In this document: piece by piece, positions 50,100-60,893 of the stretch
Layout: every line of letters starts with the position of its first letter
Position numbering within the stretch: position 1 is the first letter of the stretch
Source of the DNA: Poecilobothrus nobilitatus
Taxonomy: Eukaryota; Arthropoda; Insecta; Diptera; Dolichopodidae
Direction: 5' to 3'
Length of the DNA stretch: 64,000 bases
Assembly: GCA_947095535.1 (NCBI GenBank)
Contig: OX352774.1
Coordinates: 259,939,843-260,003,842 of the forward strand
The notes under the pieces: generated by a model
Database searches by the model: none
Told to the model about the DNA's origin: nothing
Seen by the model: only the letters and a program-made list of their open reading frames with translations
Made by a program: the position numbers and the translations under genes

Positions 50100-51785
50100 A
50101 GTATGTATATATTTTTAAAACGATAATTTTAGGTTTACTCAGAATTAAATGAATGATGCATATATTGCCAAGTAATGGAAATTTATAAATAAAAACAAAA
50201 TTGAAATAATGAATTTTGTTGATTCCGTATGGCGTATATGATACGAAATATAAACTAAGAAAAAATTTTAAAGAAATGAAGGCCTTAATTAACGGATATT
50301 ATATTCCATCCATTCCATTCCATTAAAATATAAAATTAGATTTACTCTAAGCTGCTTATTAATCATATATTCGATCAGTTCTTACGCATAAGCTTTCTGT
50401 ATTTGGTGTCAAATTCCAAATTTTTCTTCTCATCAAATGGAAATCTTAATGACTATTTAAACGAGATATTTGGGAGAATACAGTTCATTTTTTACATTTA
50501 GTTTATAAAACTGCTAATTGTTCAAGAATCGATATTGTTAATATTGATAATATTGTTAATTGTTTTCAAGAGTATACATTATACTTACAATTAACAATAA
50601 TATTAAGTTTAGTAATTTTTTAATAGCTGATGGTTATTTTAGTCGTTACTTCGCATTTCATAATTTGACTTCAAAATTTGAAATTTGCTGTTTTACTTAA
50701 ACACCTATAACTTAAGATTTTTCTATTTTTAGTAAAACCTGATAAAACTTTCCAATCATACCTTTCGATGTTGCAAAAAGTATCAACATATTATTTAACG
50801 ATAATTTTATATTATTTGTATTAGGTTTAATTTTAGTTAGTTGTACTATTTTTAATTTTGCAAATACGCTTAAGAATAAACTTAGAGAATATTCGGTCAC
50901 TGATGAGAAGCGTTCCACTTAAAATACAAACTTCCACTTAAAATACTTTACAAATAAAATGTTTTGCTTACTAGAAATGCCATTAATAGTTGAATTATCG
51001 ACAATTTTAAAAACAAATCATTTTGATCCAATATTTTTACTTTCACGTTCCAGATTTCAGCGTAATCGACATTTTTTTTTTTTAGATTTTGTATTATTCA
51101 GGGTTTTGTGGTTTTCAGAATTTTTTTCATTGATATTTTTTTTTTGCCCTGATGAAGTCATAAACTCGAAAAGTTTATTACATTTTATTTTTTTAATCAA
51201 ATTTATTTGAAATTGATACTAAAAAGTATAAACTAAAAATACAATTAAAAATATTTAAAAGTTTAATGCATTATTAAATGCCCTTAAAAGTATTAAATAA
51301 ATTTTATTTCCATTATAAATTAAATTCATTTGTTTTATTTTAATTTACGAAATATTAAAGCGTGAAATCCAAAAGCATTCCAAAAGCATTTCAAACAAAA
51401 ACAACATTTTCATATCATATGCTTCGAAAGATATAATTGGCATTTAAAGATATATTGGCATTTAAAGATATATTGGCCTTTTAAAGGATGACCTTCCGTT
51501 CGTTTGTTTAGGTTGCTATACTTGAATTTATACAGTTAAAAGATAATTTACTTACGTGAAATAGTTTATATATATATCTAAGTGATATATATATGTATAG
51601 TTTCAAGGGGTTTAAGAAAGCTACTGCTTACTTCTCCGAAAATAATTTATTTAACGAATCAATCGAAATAAATAAAAGTTTAATGTATAACATAATTAAG
51701 CGACATTTACAAATTCTTAATTTAAAGATTCGATATAATTAAGGATGCAATATTAAATTGTTTTGAATTATTTTAACCTTTTCAT
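50100..51785. other. Non-coding spacer between paralogues, right part
   Basis: No gene recognised. A small tandem repeat of agatatattggcatttaa occurs three times near 51,429-51,485. The frames at 50,712-50,918 and 50,959-51,210 show no family resemblance. Confidence 0.5.
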
Positions 51786-51956
51786 ATTTTCTTTTTCATA
51801 AAGTTCCATTTATTTCAATTAAATTTCTTACAGATATTATTTAAAATATTTAGAGTTTAAAAAATAAAATGGTTTTACGTGTTTTTAAACATATGTAAAT
51901 TAAAAATAAGGAAAAATCCTAATAATAATAAAATTTGAGAAATTTTATTTTGTATT

Positions 51957-54181
51957 TCATACACAAATATGTGTACCACTTGAAAGCCATTGAACTGAAT
52001 ATGATGTAAAGCATAATTTATTAATAAATGCACCATTTCTAAATCCATTATCTCTAATTGAGCGTGTATTGAGTATTTCACCTCCTGATGCATCATTAAT
52101 TCTAAAATAAATGAAAAATGTGTTAAATACATTATATAACAATATTTTTTATCTTTTTTAATTATTATTTACCGAATTTGCAATGTATATAATGCATATT
52201 CAATGGAAAGTTGATATTTGTCATGCTTAAATTTATCTGTACTATTTTTTGACCATATAGCGTTTGTAAACCATTCGTTATCATTATCATCAGCTTTTTG
52301 AATTAAATCTTTTAATTTATTTAATTTGAAAGTTGGATATCCCATATTATTCCAAGTTAGTTTATAAATATTCTTAGATTCACTTTGTAAAAATACAATT
52401 TCTAATTTATTTGTAATTTTGTGAAATGGTATCATAAAGTCCTGTCCTAAAGTACACCTTTTTCCTTTACTATTTGTTGGTAACATTAAATTTACACAAT
52501 TCAATATTTCTTTATTATTTTCGTTTTTTTCCTCCTTATGTTCGTCACTATCTTCAAATGATGGGTATAATTCTTTTAAAGCATTTTCTGTTGATGTCGA
52601 TTCTGATTCTTTTGATGACGATTCTCTTGATTCTGAATCTTTTGTTGCATATTGGTTTGTAAAACGTTTAAAAGATGATTCTACAGTGTTATCAATATAA
52701 TTTGGTTTATTATCATTGTTGGAATATTTTTTTAAATTATCATTTGATTTATAAGTGTTTTCCTCACAATGATTTCCATTTTTAATATAACCACTATTAC
52801 AGATACATTTTTCTAAATTTAAATCATAATGTTCATTTGTAGAACAATTTGTAGTAATTAGACTTTTTAGTTTATTTTGTAATACTTTCCGGAAATCATC
52901 TAATTTTTCCTGTATCATATCAATTGTTGTTTCATCACAATTTTTAGTCTTACATATTTTTAATATATGCATATATTCGTTTATATACAATTCATCTAAA
53001 TTTTTAAAGTAATAATTTTTTATATTATTAACGGTTACCAATAAAATTTCAGAATTATATTCCGCCACAAGAGCTTCAATTTTTTTAAGTAATTTACGTT
53101 CTGTAGATATATTTAATGAATTTAACATTGTTTTATCAAATATTTTATGACATTTCGTCGTAAAAGTACGTTCCTTATTTGATTGTTCAAGAGTAGTAGG
53201 ACAGAAAGGTTCTTTAATTCAAAAAAAAAAATTATAAAATTTCTTTAAAAAAATTATAAAAAAAAAATTAAAACAAATTACCCATTATTTTCCATGTACC
53301 ATGTCCCACATTACCAGCTGTAGACAAACCAATATATTGTATATCTCCAATATTCTCATAAAATGTATTAGAAAATAATTCATCCTTATCTTCTTTACCA
53401 ACAGTTACTTTATCGTTATTCCAAGATATCCAAAAACCCCTAAATGCATCTGAATCTAAAATACCTGAAGTTGAAACTGCTCTACAATCATTGCAGGTAC
53501 CAAAAGCATCTCTCATAAAAGATTTAGTGTTATTATGGGCTCCTAAAGTTACAACAATATATCTTGAAGCCACCATTGCATTATTACGTATTATAGACAA
53601 TTCATTGTATAAATATATTTCTGCTATACCCTTTGCTTGAACTCTGAATGAAAAACAATTTCCTTTTCTTGGATTTGAAAATTTAGTTACTTCAGATGAT
53701 TCAGATGTGGTACTAGATGTATGCATTACTGTCAAAAATATAAAAACCAAAACCAACTATTAATAAATGTAATAAAACAATTAATTTTATTAAATTATAA
53801 ATTAATTAAAATGTTATTTCATATAATACTTTAAATTTTACCTAATATTGGCTTTCTTTCATAAACGATATTTTTAATTTCACATTTTATTAAATCAGTT
53901 TCATTTAATTCCATTGATTCTGTAATTTTTAAAGTTGCAAATTGTTCTGTTGAAACTTTTTTTATTGAACATTGTTGAGATTCTTCTTTTCCATTTGGTA
54001 AAACTTTAACGAGATAATCAAAATATTCTGCTTGAAAATCTAAACTTAGTTGCTTTAAACCAGTATTTTCAGTAAACTGGGGACTTCTATAATGTGATAT
54101 CTGATGAGATCTTTGTGATTCTACTTCATGATTGTTAAAAAATAACAAATAAAATAAAAATAAAAACAGCCTTCTTGCCAT
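51957..54181 (-). CDS. Secreted Methyltransf_FA-domain/EGF-like protein, paralogue 2
   Basis: Four exons, 656 residues: 54,181-53,842, 53,728-53,282, 53,211-52,173 and 52,101-51,957, with the same splice phases as the first paralogue and no internal stop. Exon 1 encodes an identical signal peptide and N-terminal region. Exon 2 (Methyltransf_FA-like domain) differs from paralogue 1 at five residues: 164 T/A, 179 K/N, 188 P/A, 197 T/A and 208 E/A. Exon 3 starts nearly identical (one change, T/S) up to the EGF-like cluster. It then diverges sharply: the acidic linker carries extra SES/TSTEN repeats, and the C-terminal domain keeps LNC..L, the RCTL..DFMIP motif and IYKLTWNN. Both copies end in INKLC.TSYS.QWLSSG.H.CV. 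An intact frame in both argues that both are functional. The biochemical role is unknown. Confidence 0.85.
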
Positions 54182-54192
54182 TTTAACTGAAA
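54182..54192 (-). promoter_or_regulatory. Candidate 5'-UTR splice acceptor, paralogue 2
   Basis: Same tatttttcag followed by ttaaa and ATG arrangement as in paralogue 1, within the near-identical tract. It again suggests a 5'-UTR intron. Confidence 0.45.
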
Positions 54193-54910
54193 AATAAAAT
54201 ATAATAAATATAAAATAAATAATTAATGAATACTTTTAAAATATATTTTAATAGTATACTTCGTGATTACTTTTAAAGAGCTTATAGTTTCGATTGGATT
54301 CGTTATGTCAGCTAAAAATAGATTTGAATTTATTAAAAACTAAAAGAAGACAAAAAAATGATTAATTAGGGTCCAGTTCAACAGTTCAATTCAAATTTTT
54401 GATGCTGCATATTTACATATATAAATTAAAATTAAGGGCATCGTGTAATACTGAGAGTATAAAAAACATTTAGACGATTATCTAGCTAATGGTACTTCTA
54501 TCTAGTTGCATCAAAGTGTAGCGAACATTTGTTTTTTAAATAAATATGTCATACTAATGTCCAGATTCACTTAAATTTAGTATTTGTACTGAAATGCACT
54601 GATAATACAAATGTAAAAACCATCAATCAAGTAGTAAAATCATCTGCATTCACCATTAATATCACATTAAGCAACAACAATTATAAATATAGTAAATTAA
54701 TTATAAAAAGTATAATACTTAAATTGAAATATAGAACCCTGCTCCCTACAAAACACTTGTATTTAATTTGTAGATTTAATAATTAAATTCTTAAATTAAT
54801 AGAATTATTTATACAAATCCTTTTTGTATATGATTGTAACTTTATATTAAATTAATAATAAATCTGTTAACCATATTAACTATTATTTTAGAAAAAAGTT
54901 TTAACTTTTT

Positions 54911-55048
54911 AAGAGCGTATCAAATACACTGTAAACACCCAAAAAATGTGGGTTCAAATCCCGTGCTTCCTAAGAATAATTCCCCCTTACGATATTAACA
55001 GCCACACTTGGAAAGTAAAGTTCAAATTTATGTTGCAGAGAAATAAAC
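54911..55048 (+). repeat. tRNA-derived SINE in the duplicated block, copy 2
   Basis: Orthologous in position to the SINE at 44,941-45,085, with the B box gggttcaaatccc intact but the acaccgaggga word changed to an A-rich string. It shares the downstream ttcccccttacgatatta and cacacttgga blocks. Confidence 0.75.
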
Positions 55049-56149
55049 CTTTTTTAAAAAACAAAATTTTTAAAAAATCAATTTTTGTTTTTTACTTATT
55101 TTAAATTTAAATTTTCCTTAAGAAGAAAATCTTTTCTGAATTACTTTATTTATTTTTAATTGAATAAAAAAGAAAAGTTGGGGCAAAAAAAAAAACACAT
55201 AAAATCACAAAAGTTTCAGTGAATAAAAAATTAATCAAAAAAGTGGCTCTACAAATATGTCATTTTTCATCATTTTTTTTTAAATTTTAAAATATTTTCA
55301 AAATACTTCCATGTTTTTTTTTTTATCACAAATATTTTTTGTTAAAAGATTATCTGTCTATAAAAAAGTCGTAATTCCGAATAAATATTTGGGAAACACA
55401 TTTGAACTTAAATTGACGAACGGTCACACTTTTTTATCAACACTATTATAAAATCAAATTCTATACAGGTATTTCAGAAACCTTTTACCAAGGTAAGTTC
55501 AGTTAATTACAATTTAAATCATTAATTTTATTGGATATTGTATTTAATTTTAATTTTATTTAAATTTAAAAAAAAAAACATTTTAAATTTTTAGCTTTAT
55601 AATTATTTAAACTCAATTTTTATATCCGTATTAATTTTATGCAATATTTAATAAAAAGTGTATTAAATGTTTTTTTTATTAAAATTTTACAATCGAATAA
55701 ATTAAAAATCAAATATTTTTTTTTACCTATTCAAATTGAAAAGTTTTAATTTTTTAATTATTAAAATTTTTTTTTTCTTTTTTTAAGAACCACGCTGCTG
55801 AAAGAAACGATTAAAACTGATTTAAAAAAATTATAATTAAGGAAGTACAATAGGGATTTTTTTTTTATTTTCTTTTTATTAAAATGCAATGACAATCATA
55901 ATTAGAAAATAAATGTATAAAATTTCAATGTGATTATTTTACTTCGTTTTTTTTTTTCGTTTTGTTTTATTTTAATTGTAGGTGTGAATCAAATCAGCAT
56001 TTTTACAAAATATTTATAAATTTTTGAATATTTTCATAACAAATTTTTAAAGTTTAGCCAAATATGAGTACACTTTACTATAATAAAGTCATAAGCAATT
56101 AAATTCCAATTACATAGTTTAGAACTGCTTAGTAAAACTAAACCGCTTG

Positions 56150-56765
56150 GGAATAATAAAGTAACTCTCTAGACTGGATACCTGAACACCTAGATAAAGA
56201 GCGAAATGAGAAAGCGGTTCGAATTGCAAAAGAAGGAGCTGCTAATCTTTTTACAGGTCTTCAACTTTTTTGTGGCATAGGTAAACACAAAATAGGAGAA
56301 ACATTAAAAATCGAATAGGAAAACTATAGAAGCAAACAATGAAACGAAAAATCTATGTTCAGACAATCCAAAGAGCTTCTAGTAAACTATATTCGGAAAA
56401 AATATGCTATAATCATAGAATTCAGTAAAAAAAAATGTGACTTTTAACAGGATTCCTGGCGAGACACTGCCGCCTAAAGGGACACTTAAAAAAATAACGG
56501 TACTTGCAGATTTCGTCAAGAAAAAGAGGAAGCTTCAGGTCACATACTGAAAAACTGCGAAAGTTTACTCCGATCAAGATATGTGCACCTAAAAGCATAT
56601 TGATTTGCTGAAGATGAACTACCAGCAATAAACCTTATAAAAATCTTTACTTTCTTAAAAGCAAAAGGGCTGACAAAAGTAATATAAGTGGAAGAAAATC
56701 AACAATAGGCGGAACACAATAGATTAGCTACATGAAAAGGTCGCAGTATCATTTATACTCTCTTA
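56150..56765 (+). pseudogene. LINE RNase H/zinc-knuckle 3' end fragment (family B), copy 2
   Basis: The plus strand reads WIPEHLDKERNEKAVRIAKE (the W.PGH.GI.GNE.AD..AK end of RNase H), GKHKIGE, a QSKELL word, and then CRFRQEKEEASGHILKNC, a knuckle in which the second Cys has become Arg. After several in-frame stops comes LRSRYVHLKAY and a GLTKVI stop. The 3' untranslated part has a gaaaatcaac word and a ggtcgcagtatcatttatac tail followed by taaataaatc. It belongs to the same family as 11,975-12,295. The minus-strand frame at 56,422-56,628 is a by-product. Confidence 0.8.
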
Positions 56766-58765
56766 AATAAATCTAATCTAATTGATATAATTTAAAAAGT
56801 ATTATTCATTTAAATGTAATTTGATATAGTAAAATTTACAAATACATTTTATATTATTTATTTTTATTCATATATGATTTGATGAATCAAATTTAAAAAT
56901 GTAAAGGAAACATAAAAATTTTGTACTATCTCTTTGAATTTCAAAATAAATATTGTATTATACTTATATACAGTCACCGATCGCTTTTACAAAAATTACA
57001 AATAGTCACTTCACAGTAGAAAAGTAAGCTGAGATATATGTAGTTAAATTATAGTTTAATTGTCCAAAGAAAATCAAAAAATATATTAATATTAGAAACA
57101 AACTCACTTTTCTTTTATAGGGTTAAAAAATAAACACAATTTTTTTTAATTTTATTTTTGTCTTTCACTAATCGATGGTTTCTAAACAGCGTAATTTAAC
57201 ATATTGCATCAATGAATCTGATATCTTATCTACAAAAATGACAAATAACAATTTGGTATTATCTATAATTAAATGTTAAATTGTTAAAATTAATAAAAGA
57301 TGTGTTTAAATTGAAAAATTAATTGTAAGTAAAGAACAGTTGTTACATTAATAACTGAATAAATAATAAAATTACATTAGAAACATAAATAATAATCATA
57401 ATACCATTGTTATAGCAAACAAAAAAAATCGTAAAATTGCTATAAGAAACATATCAAATTTAATTATTTAATTAATTGCATATCTTAATTAAAAAATATT
57501 TTAATTCATTAAAAAATAAATAAATAAATAACAAATTTTAATTTTGAAAATTAATAAAATGACAAACATTTAAAATTTATTTTCCTTTTTATTTTCTTAA
57601 TAGTCGGCAAATTTAAATGAGAGATTAATTACTTATAAAAATAAATTTAAAGACAGTGTTTTTCTCTTGACTTTCTCGGATAAGTGTAACAGGAAACGTA
57701 ACAGAAAATGTAACAGTGCAATTATTTTTTATATCAATAATCTGAATTTACTATTTGTATATCGTGCAACCTTATGTTCAAAATGAATTTCCAGTTAACA
57801 AAATTAAAAATATCAACACATCTATGATTTAACTTATCAATATGCAAGATAAAAATATAAAAAATATTTTTAAAACATTTTATTGGTATAACAGAAACTT
57901 CTTTTTCAATAAATTTCCTTAAAAATTCAATAACATACTCAATTTTTGACACAAAATGTCAAAAGTTTGACAGATAACAACAAGATATTTTATTGATTTT
58001 TATTTGATTATAAATTAAAACGATTTTCTGATATCCTGTTTAATTTGATATAAGAAACACTACATCTCATATTGTCGAAGAAATTTTATATAAAACTAAG
58101 GTTTTTTTTTAATTTATTTAAAGTTCATTATTATTAAAAACGTTGTGTGGTTCAAATCAAAATAGAATAAAAAACAATTTACAAGAATTAAAATTAATTA
58201 ACTAAGATAAATTTTAATTTGCTTAAAACAGATTATATCGAGTGTTCTTAAGTAATCGATTTTAAAATATTCTCATAATAAAAAAAAAAAAAAAAACAAC
58301 GACCGCGGAGACATCATCAATTAACTATACAGGTTTTTTTTTAAAAAAACAAAATGGTATTTCATAATTTTGATATAGAATTTTATCGTGATTCTAATTC
58401 TTTTCTTATAGTTTCCTTACTACAACTACATACATATATGTACATAAAAATATTAATTTCAATTTTTATCAATCAATTTTTAACCCACGAAATATTACGG
58501 TTATAGAGTAATAGTACACTTTACCAAAACATCATAATGCAAAAAATATATTTCCATTTAAAATTGTTAAATAAAAAAAGAACAACTTCGAAAATTTTCC
58601 ATTTGACAAAAAATGGAGATTTTTTTGAAAATCTGTTAAAATAAAAAATGCATTTCTAGTTTGCCTTTTTGTAAAATTTTTTATTATGACAAAGCTATAA
58701 TAAAATGTCATTTTGTAAAACGACATTATTAATATTTGAGTTTCACGACATAATATATTATATAT
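56766..58765. other. AT-rich non-coding stretch
   Basis: No gene recognised. A small triplicate of gtaacag.aaa.gtaacag type lies near 57,689-57,718. The frame at 57,734-57,952 has no family resemblance. Confidence 0.5.
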
Positions 58766-59340
58766 GGATGAGTCAGTCCCAAAATCCATAATTTTTTTTT
58801 TACCACAAAAACAAAAAATCCACAATTATTTTAAATTACTTAGTTATTGAAATATGTATGTATGTATGTAAAAAAATGAAAGGTGCAGAAAAGTATGGTG
58901 CAGGAAAATAATAAGAATGGACTTTAGAGTTCGTTAGAAAATCAGGGTTCAATAATTTGTTTAGCGGAGTTTGGGGGCTATCGCCACTATTTTAATTATT
59001 TATTGTGTAAATATATATGTATATAAATGATAATTAGGAAGAACTTTTAAGTTGGTTACAAAATCAATCTCCAATAATTTGTTTAGCAGGGGTTTGTACT
59101 GCTTTATAGTTTTTGATGTTGAAATATGTATGCAATAAAAATAATTAAGAAGAACTTTAACATTTGTTACAAAATCAGAGTTTTTTTTGCTTTTTCCAGA
59201 ATTTTTTTGCATATTTTTGAATTTATGGATTTATTTTTTTCTGAATTTTTTCTTTTGTGGATTTTTTTTTTTATGGATTTTGGCTTTTAGATTTTTATTT
59301 ATGGATTTCAATTTGTAGATTTGGACACCAACTCATTATA
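58766..59340. repeat. Dispersed repeat family A, copy 2
   Basis: Matches 2,588-2,995 in the same orientation. This copy has an extra internal unit: the block aagaacttt.a..ttggttacaaaatca..g..caataatttgttta occurs twice (about 58,918 and 59,040), and a third partial copy leads into the T-rich end with repeated ggattt words. Confidence 0.7.
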
Positions 59341-59680
59341 AACACATACTTTAAAAAAAAGTGTATATGTACTTATAATCTAAGGAGAGTTTTACATTAA
59401 AATTCTATTGCAATCTTAACTATTTATTTTGATAATCAGCATAAAATTCTCTTTAAAGAATTGATATTATAAATGTGTATTAAATATAAAATAAAAATAA
59501 TGATGATTCTGTTATAATTGTAATTAAAGTTTTATAATAGTCTACCGTTTAATCAGCAAAATATTTTATTTAATAATATTAAAATCTTTTAGAAGTGTAA
59601 ATTTTGTTGATTTATTTCAACATTTTTAAATATATATATATATATATTTTTTTTTTTTTGTAAATTTTCTACACCTATAT
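59341..59680. other. AT-rich non-coding stretch
   Basis: Between repeat family A and the mariner-type remnant. It holds a TA microsatellite near 59,630-59,648 and nothing else recognised. Confidence 0.5.
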
Positions 59681-59683
59681 ATA

Positions 59684-60145
59684 GGGTGTTCAAAATTGAG
59701 GTATCATTTTAATTTTAATAAAAAAAGACTTTTTTTTTGAAATATTAAATATATTTTTATTTTAATTTATTACAAATAGGTTCCGGTTAATAATGAAAAA
59801 TTATGTCATCCAAGTGGCCCCCTCTACTACTTCGGCAAGCTTCCAATCTTTTACCAAAATTCTGAATCACGTTTTTCAATAAACTGTTCTCAATGGTTGA
59901 AATCTGCTCGATAATGTTGTTTTTAAGCTCTTGAATTGTTGTGGGATTATTGCTGTACACTTTCGATTTCACAAAACCCCACAAAAAAATCCAACAGTGT
60001 CAAATCGCACGATCTTGGTGGCCACATCACTCCTCCTCTACGAGAAATAATGCTATCTTCGAACTTTTCCTTCAAAAGATCCATTGTTTCTCTTGCTGTG
60101 TGGCAAGTGGCACCGTCCTGTATATTTCTTATATCTAACTACATG
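59684..60145 (-). pseudogene. Mariner-type transposase C-terminal fragment
   Basis: The minus strand reads IQDGATCHTARETMDLLKEK (second catalytic Asp in QDGA..H), then SRRGGVMWPPRSCDLTLLDF with the third acidic residue. A one-base frameshift in a 7-T run (59,983-59,989) follows, then WGFVKSKVY...PTTIQELK...R.EAC..S.GGH and a TAG at 59,787. Counting residues, 41 separate the two aspartates (QDG and LLD), which would fit a DD41D-type Tc1/mariner group. The lower-coordinate end, ggtgttcaaaattgaggta next to TATA, looks like a terminus. The N-terminal half and first catalytic Asp are missing, so it is dead. Confidence 0.78.
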
Positions 60146-60866
60146 TATTATAATTGACACTAGACTGAAGGTATATAATTTCTTATGTTAATATCAAAAT
60201 GTTAAATTTTTGAAAATGTCATTTATTATTAACTATTAAATTAAAAATATAAAACTAGAACTAAATTAAATATAAAAATGTCAAGGGAATCTTGTAAAAA
60301 TTATTGATCTGTTGATATATGTATATGTATAGGCTAATTCTATATTCTCTACTTTTGTTTTCCTGGACTAAATGATTTAAATCGATTAAGTTCAAAAGTA
60401 ACATAAGTATTAGTTCTTGATAAAGAAGCCTACCGAAATAATTTACCTATGAGACACCAAATTTGGTTCCGCTCTGGTTTGCCAAAAAAAAACATTTTGT
60501 GTAAGCGAATTGGGTTCAATTTTGTACAAATTTTTTATTGATTTCTGTCAAGTCGTGGCGGTACTAAGTTCTAATATACAGTTATTTTTTTATTTTCTTG
60601 TTGCTCTGACTTAACGGTCTGACTGATTGTTGAATATTATGTATATATATGAAGAAAATGTTCAAATGCATTCATTCTATATCAAATATTCTTTTTTCAT
60701 TAAATAAAGATAGTCTACAGCCATATAATGAAGTGAACTCTCAATATAATCTCTAATTTACATTTAATTAAAAACATAAATAAAGATTTATTAATGGACG
60801 ATGGGAAGTGAGTTTTACATATAAGACAACATATACACTATATAAATTTTTTTTCTTTTTTAAATT
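60146..60866. other. Non-coding spacer downstream of the thrombospondin gene
   Basis: No gene recognised. The patch near 60,420-60,570 is less AT-rich (ggttccgctctggtttgcc; gtcaagtcgtggcggtac) and may be a transposon remnant, but I cannot place it. Confidence 0.45.
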
Positions 60867-60872
60867 TTTATT
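60867..60872 (-). terminator. Candidate polyadenylation signal
   Basis: AATAAA on the minus strand, 22 bases beyond the thrombospondin stop codon at 60,894-60,896. Such a short 3' UTR is possible, but the hexamer is common by chance in this AT-rich DNA. Confidence 0.35.
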
Positions 60873-60893
60873 TAATAATTTTTTTTATAAAAT

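Larger units (their letters stand above)
51786..56060. repeat. Tandem segmental duplication, copy 2
   Basis: Counterpart of 41,788-46,320. In the nearly identical part the offset is a constant 9,976 bases across exons 1 and 2 and the start of exon 3, so the introns there have not gained or lost a base. On the 3' side of the gene the offset changes with indels. Confidence 0.92.
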
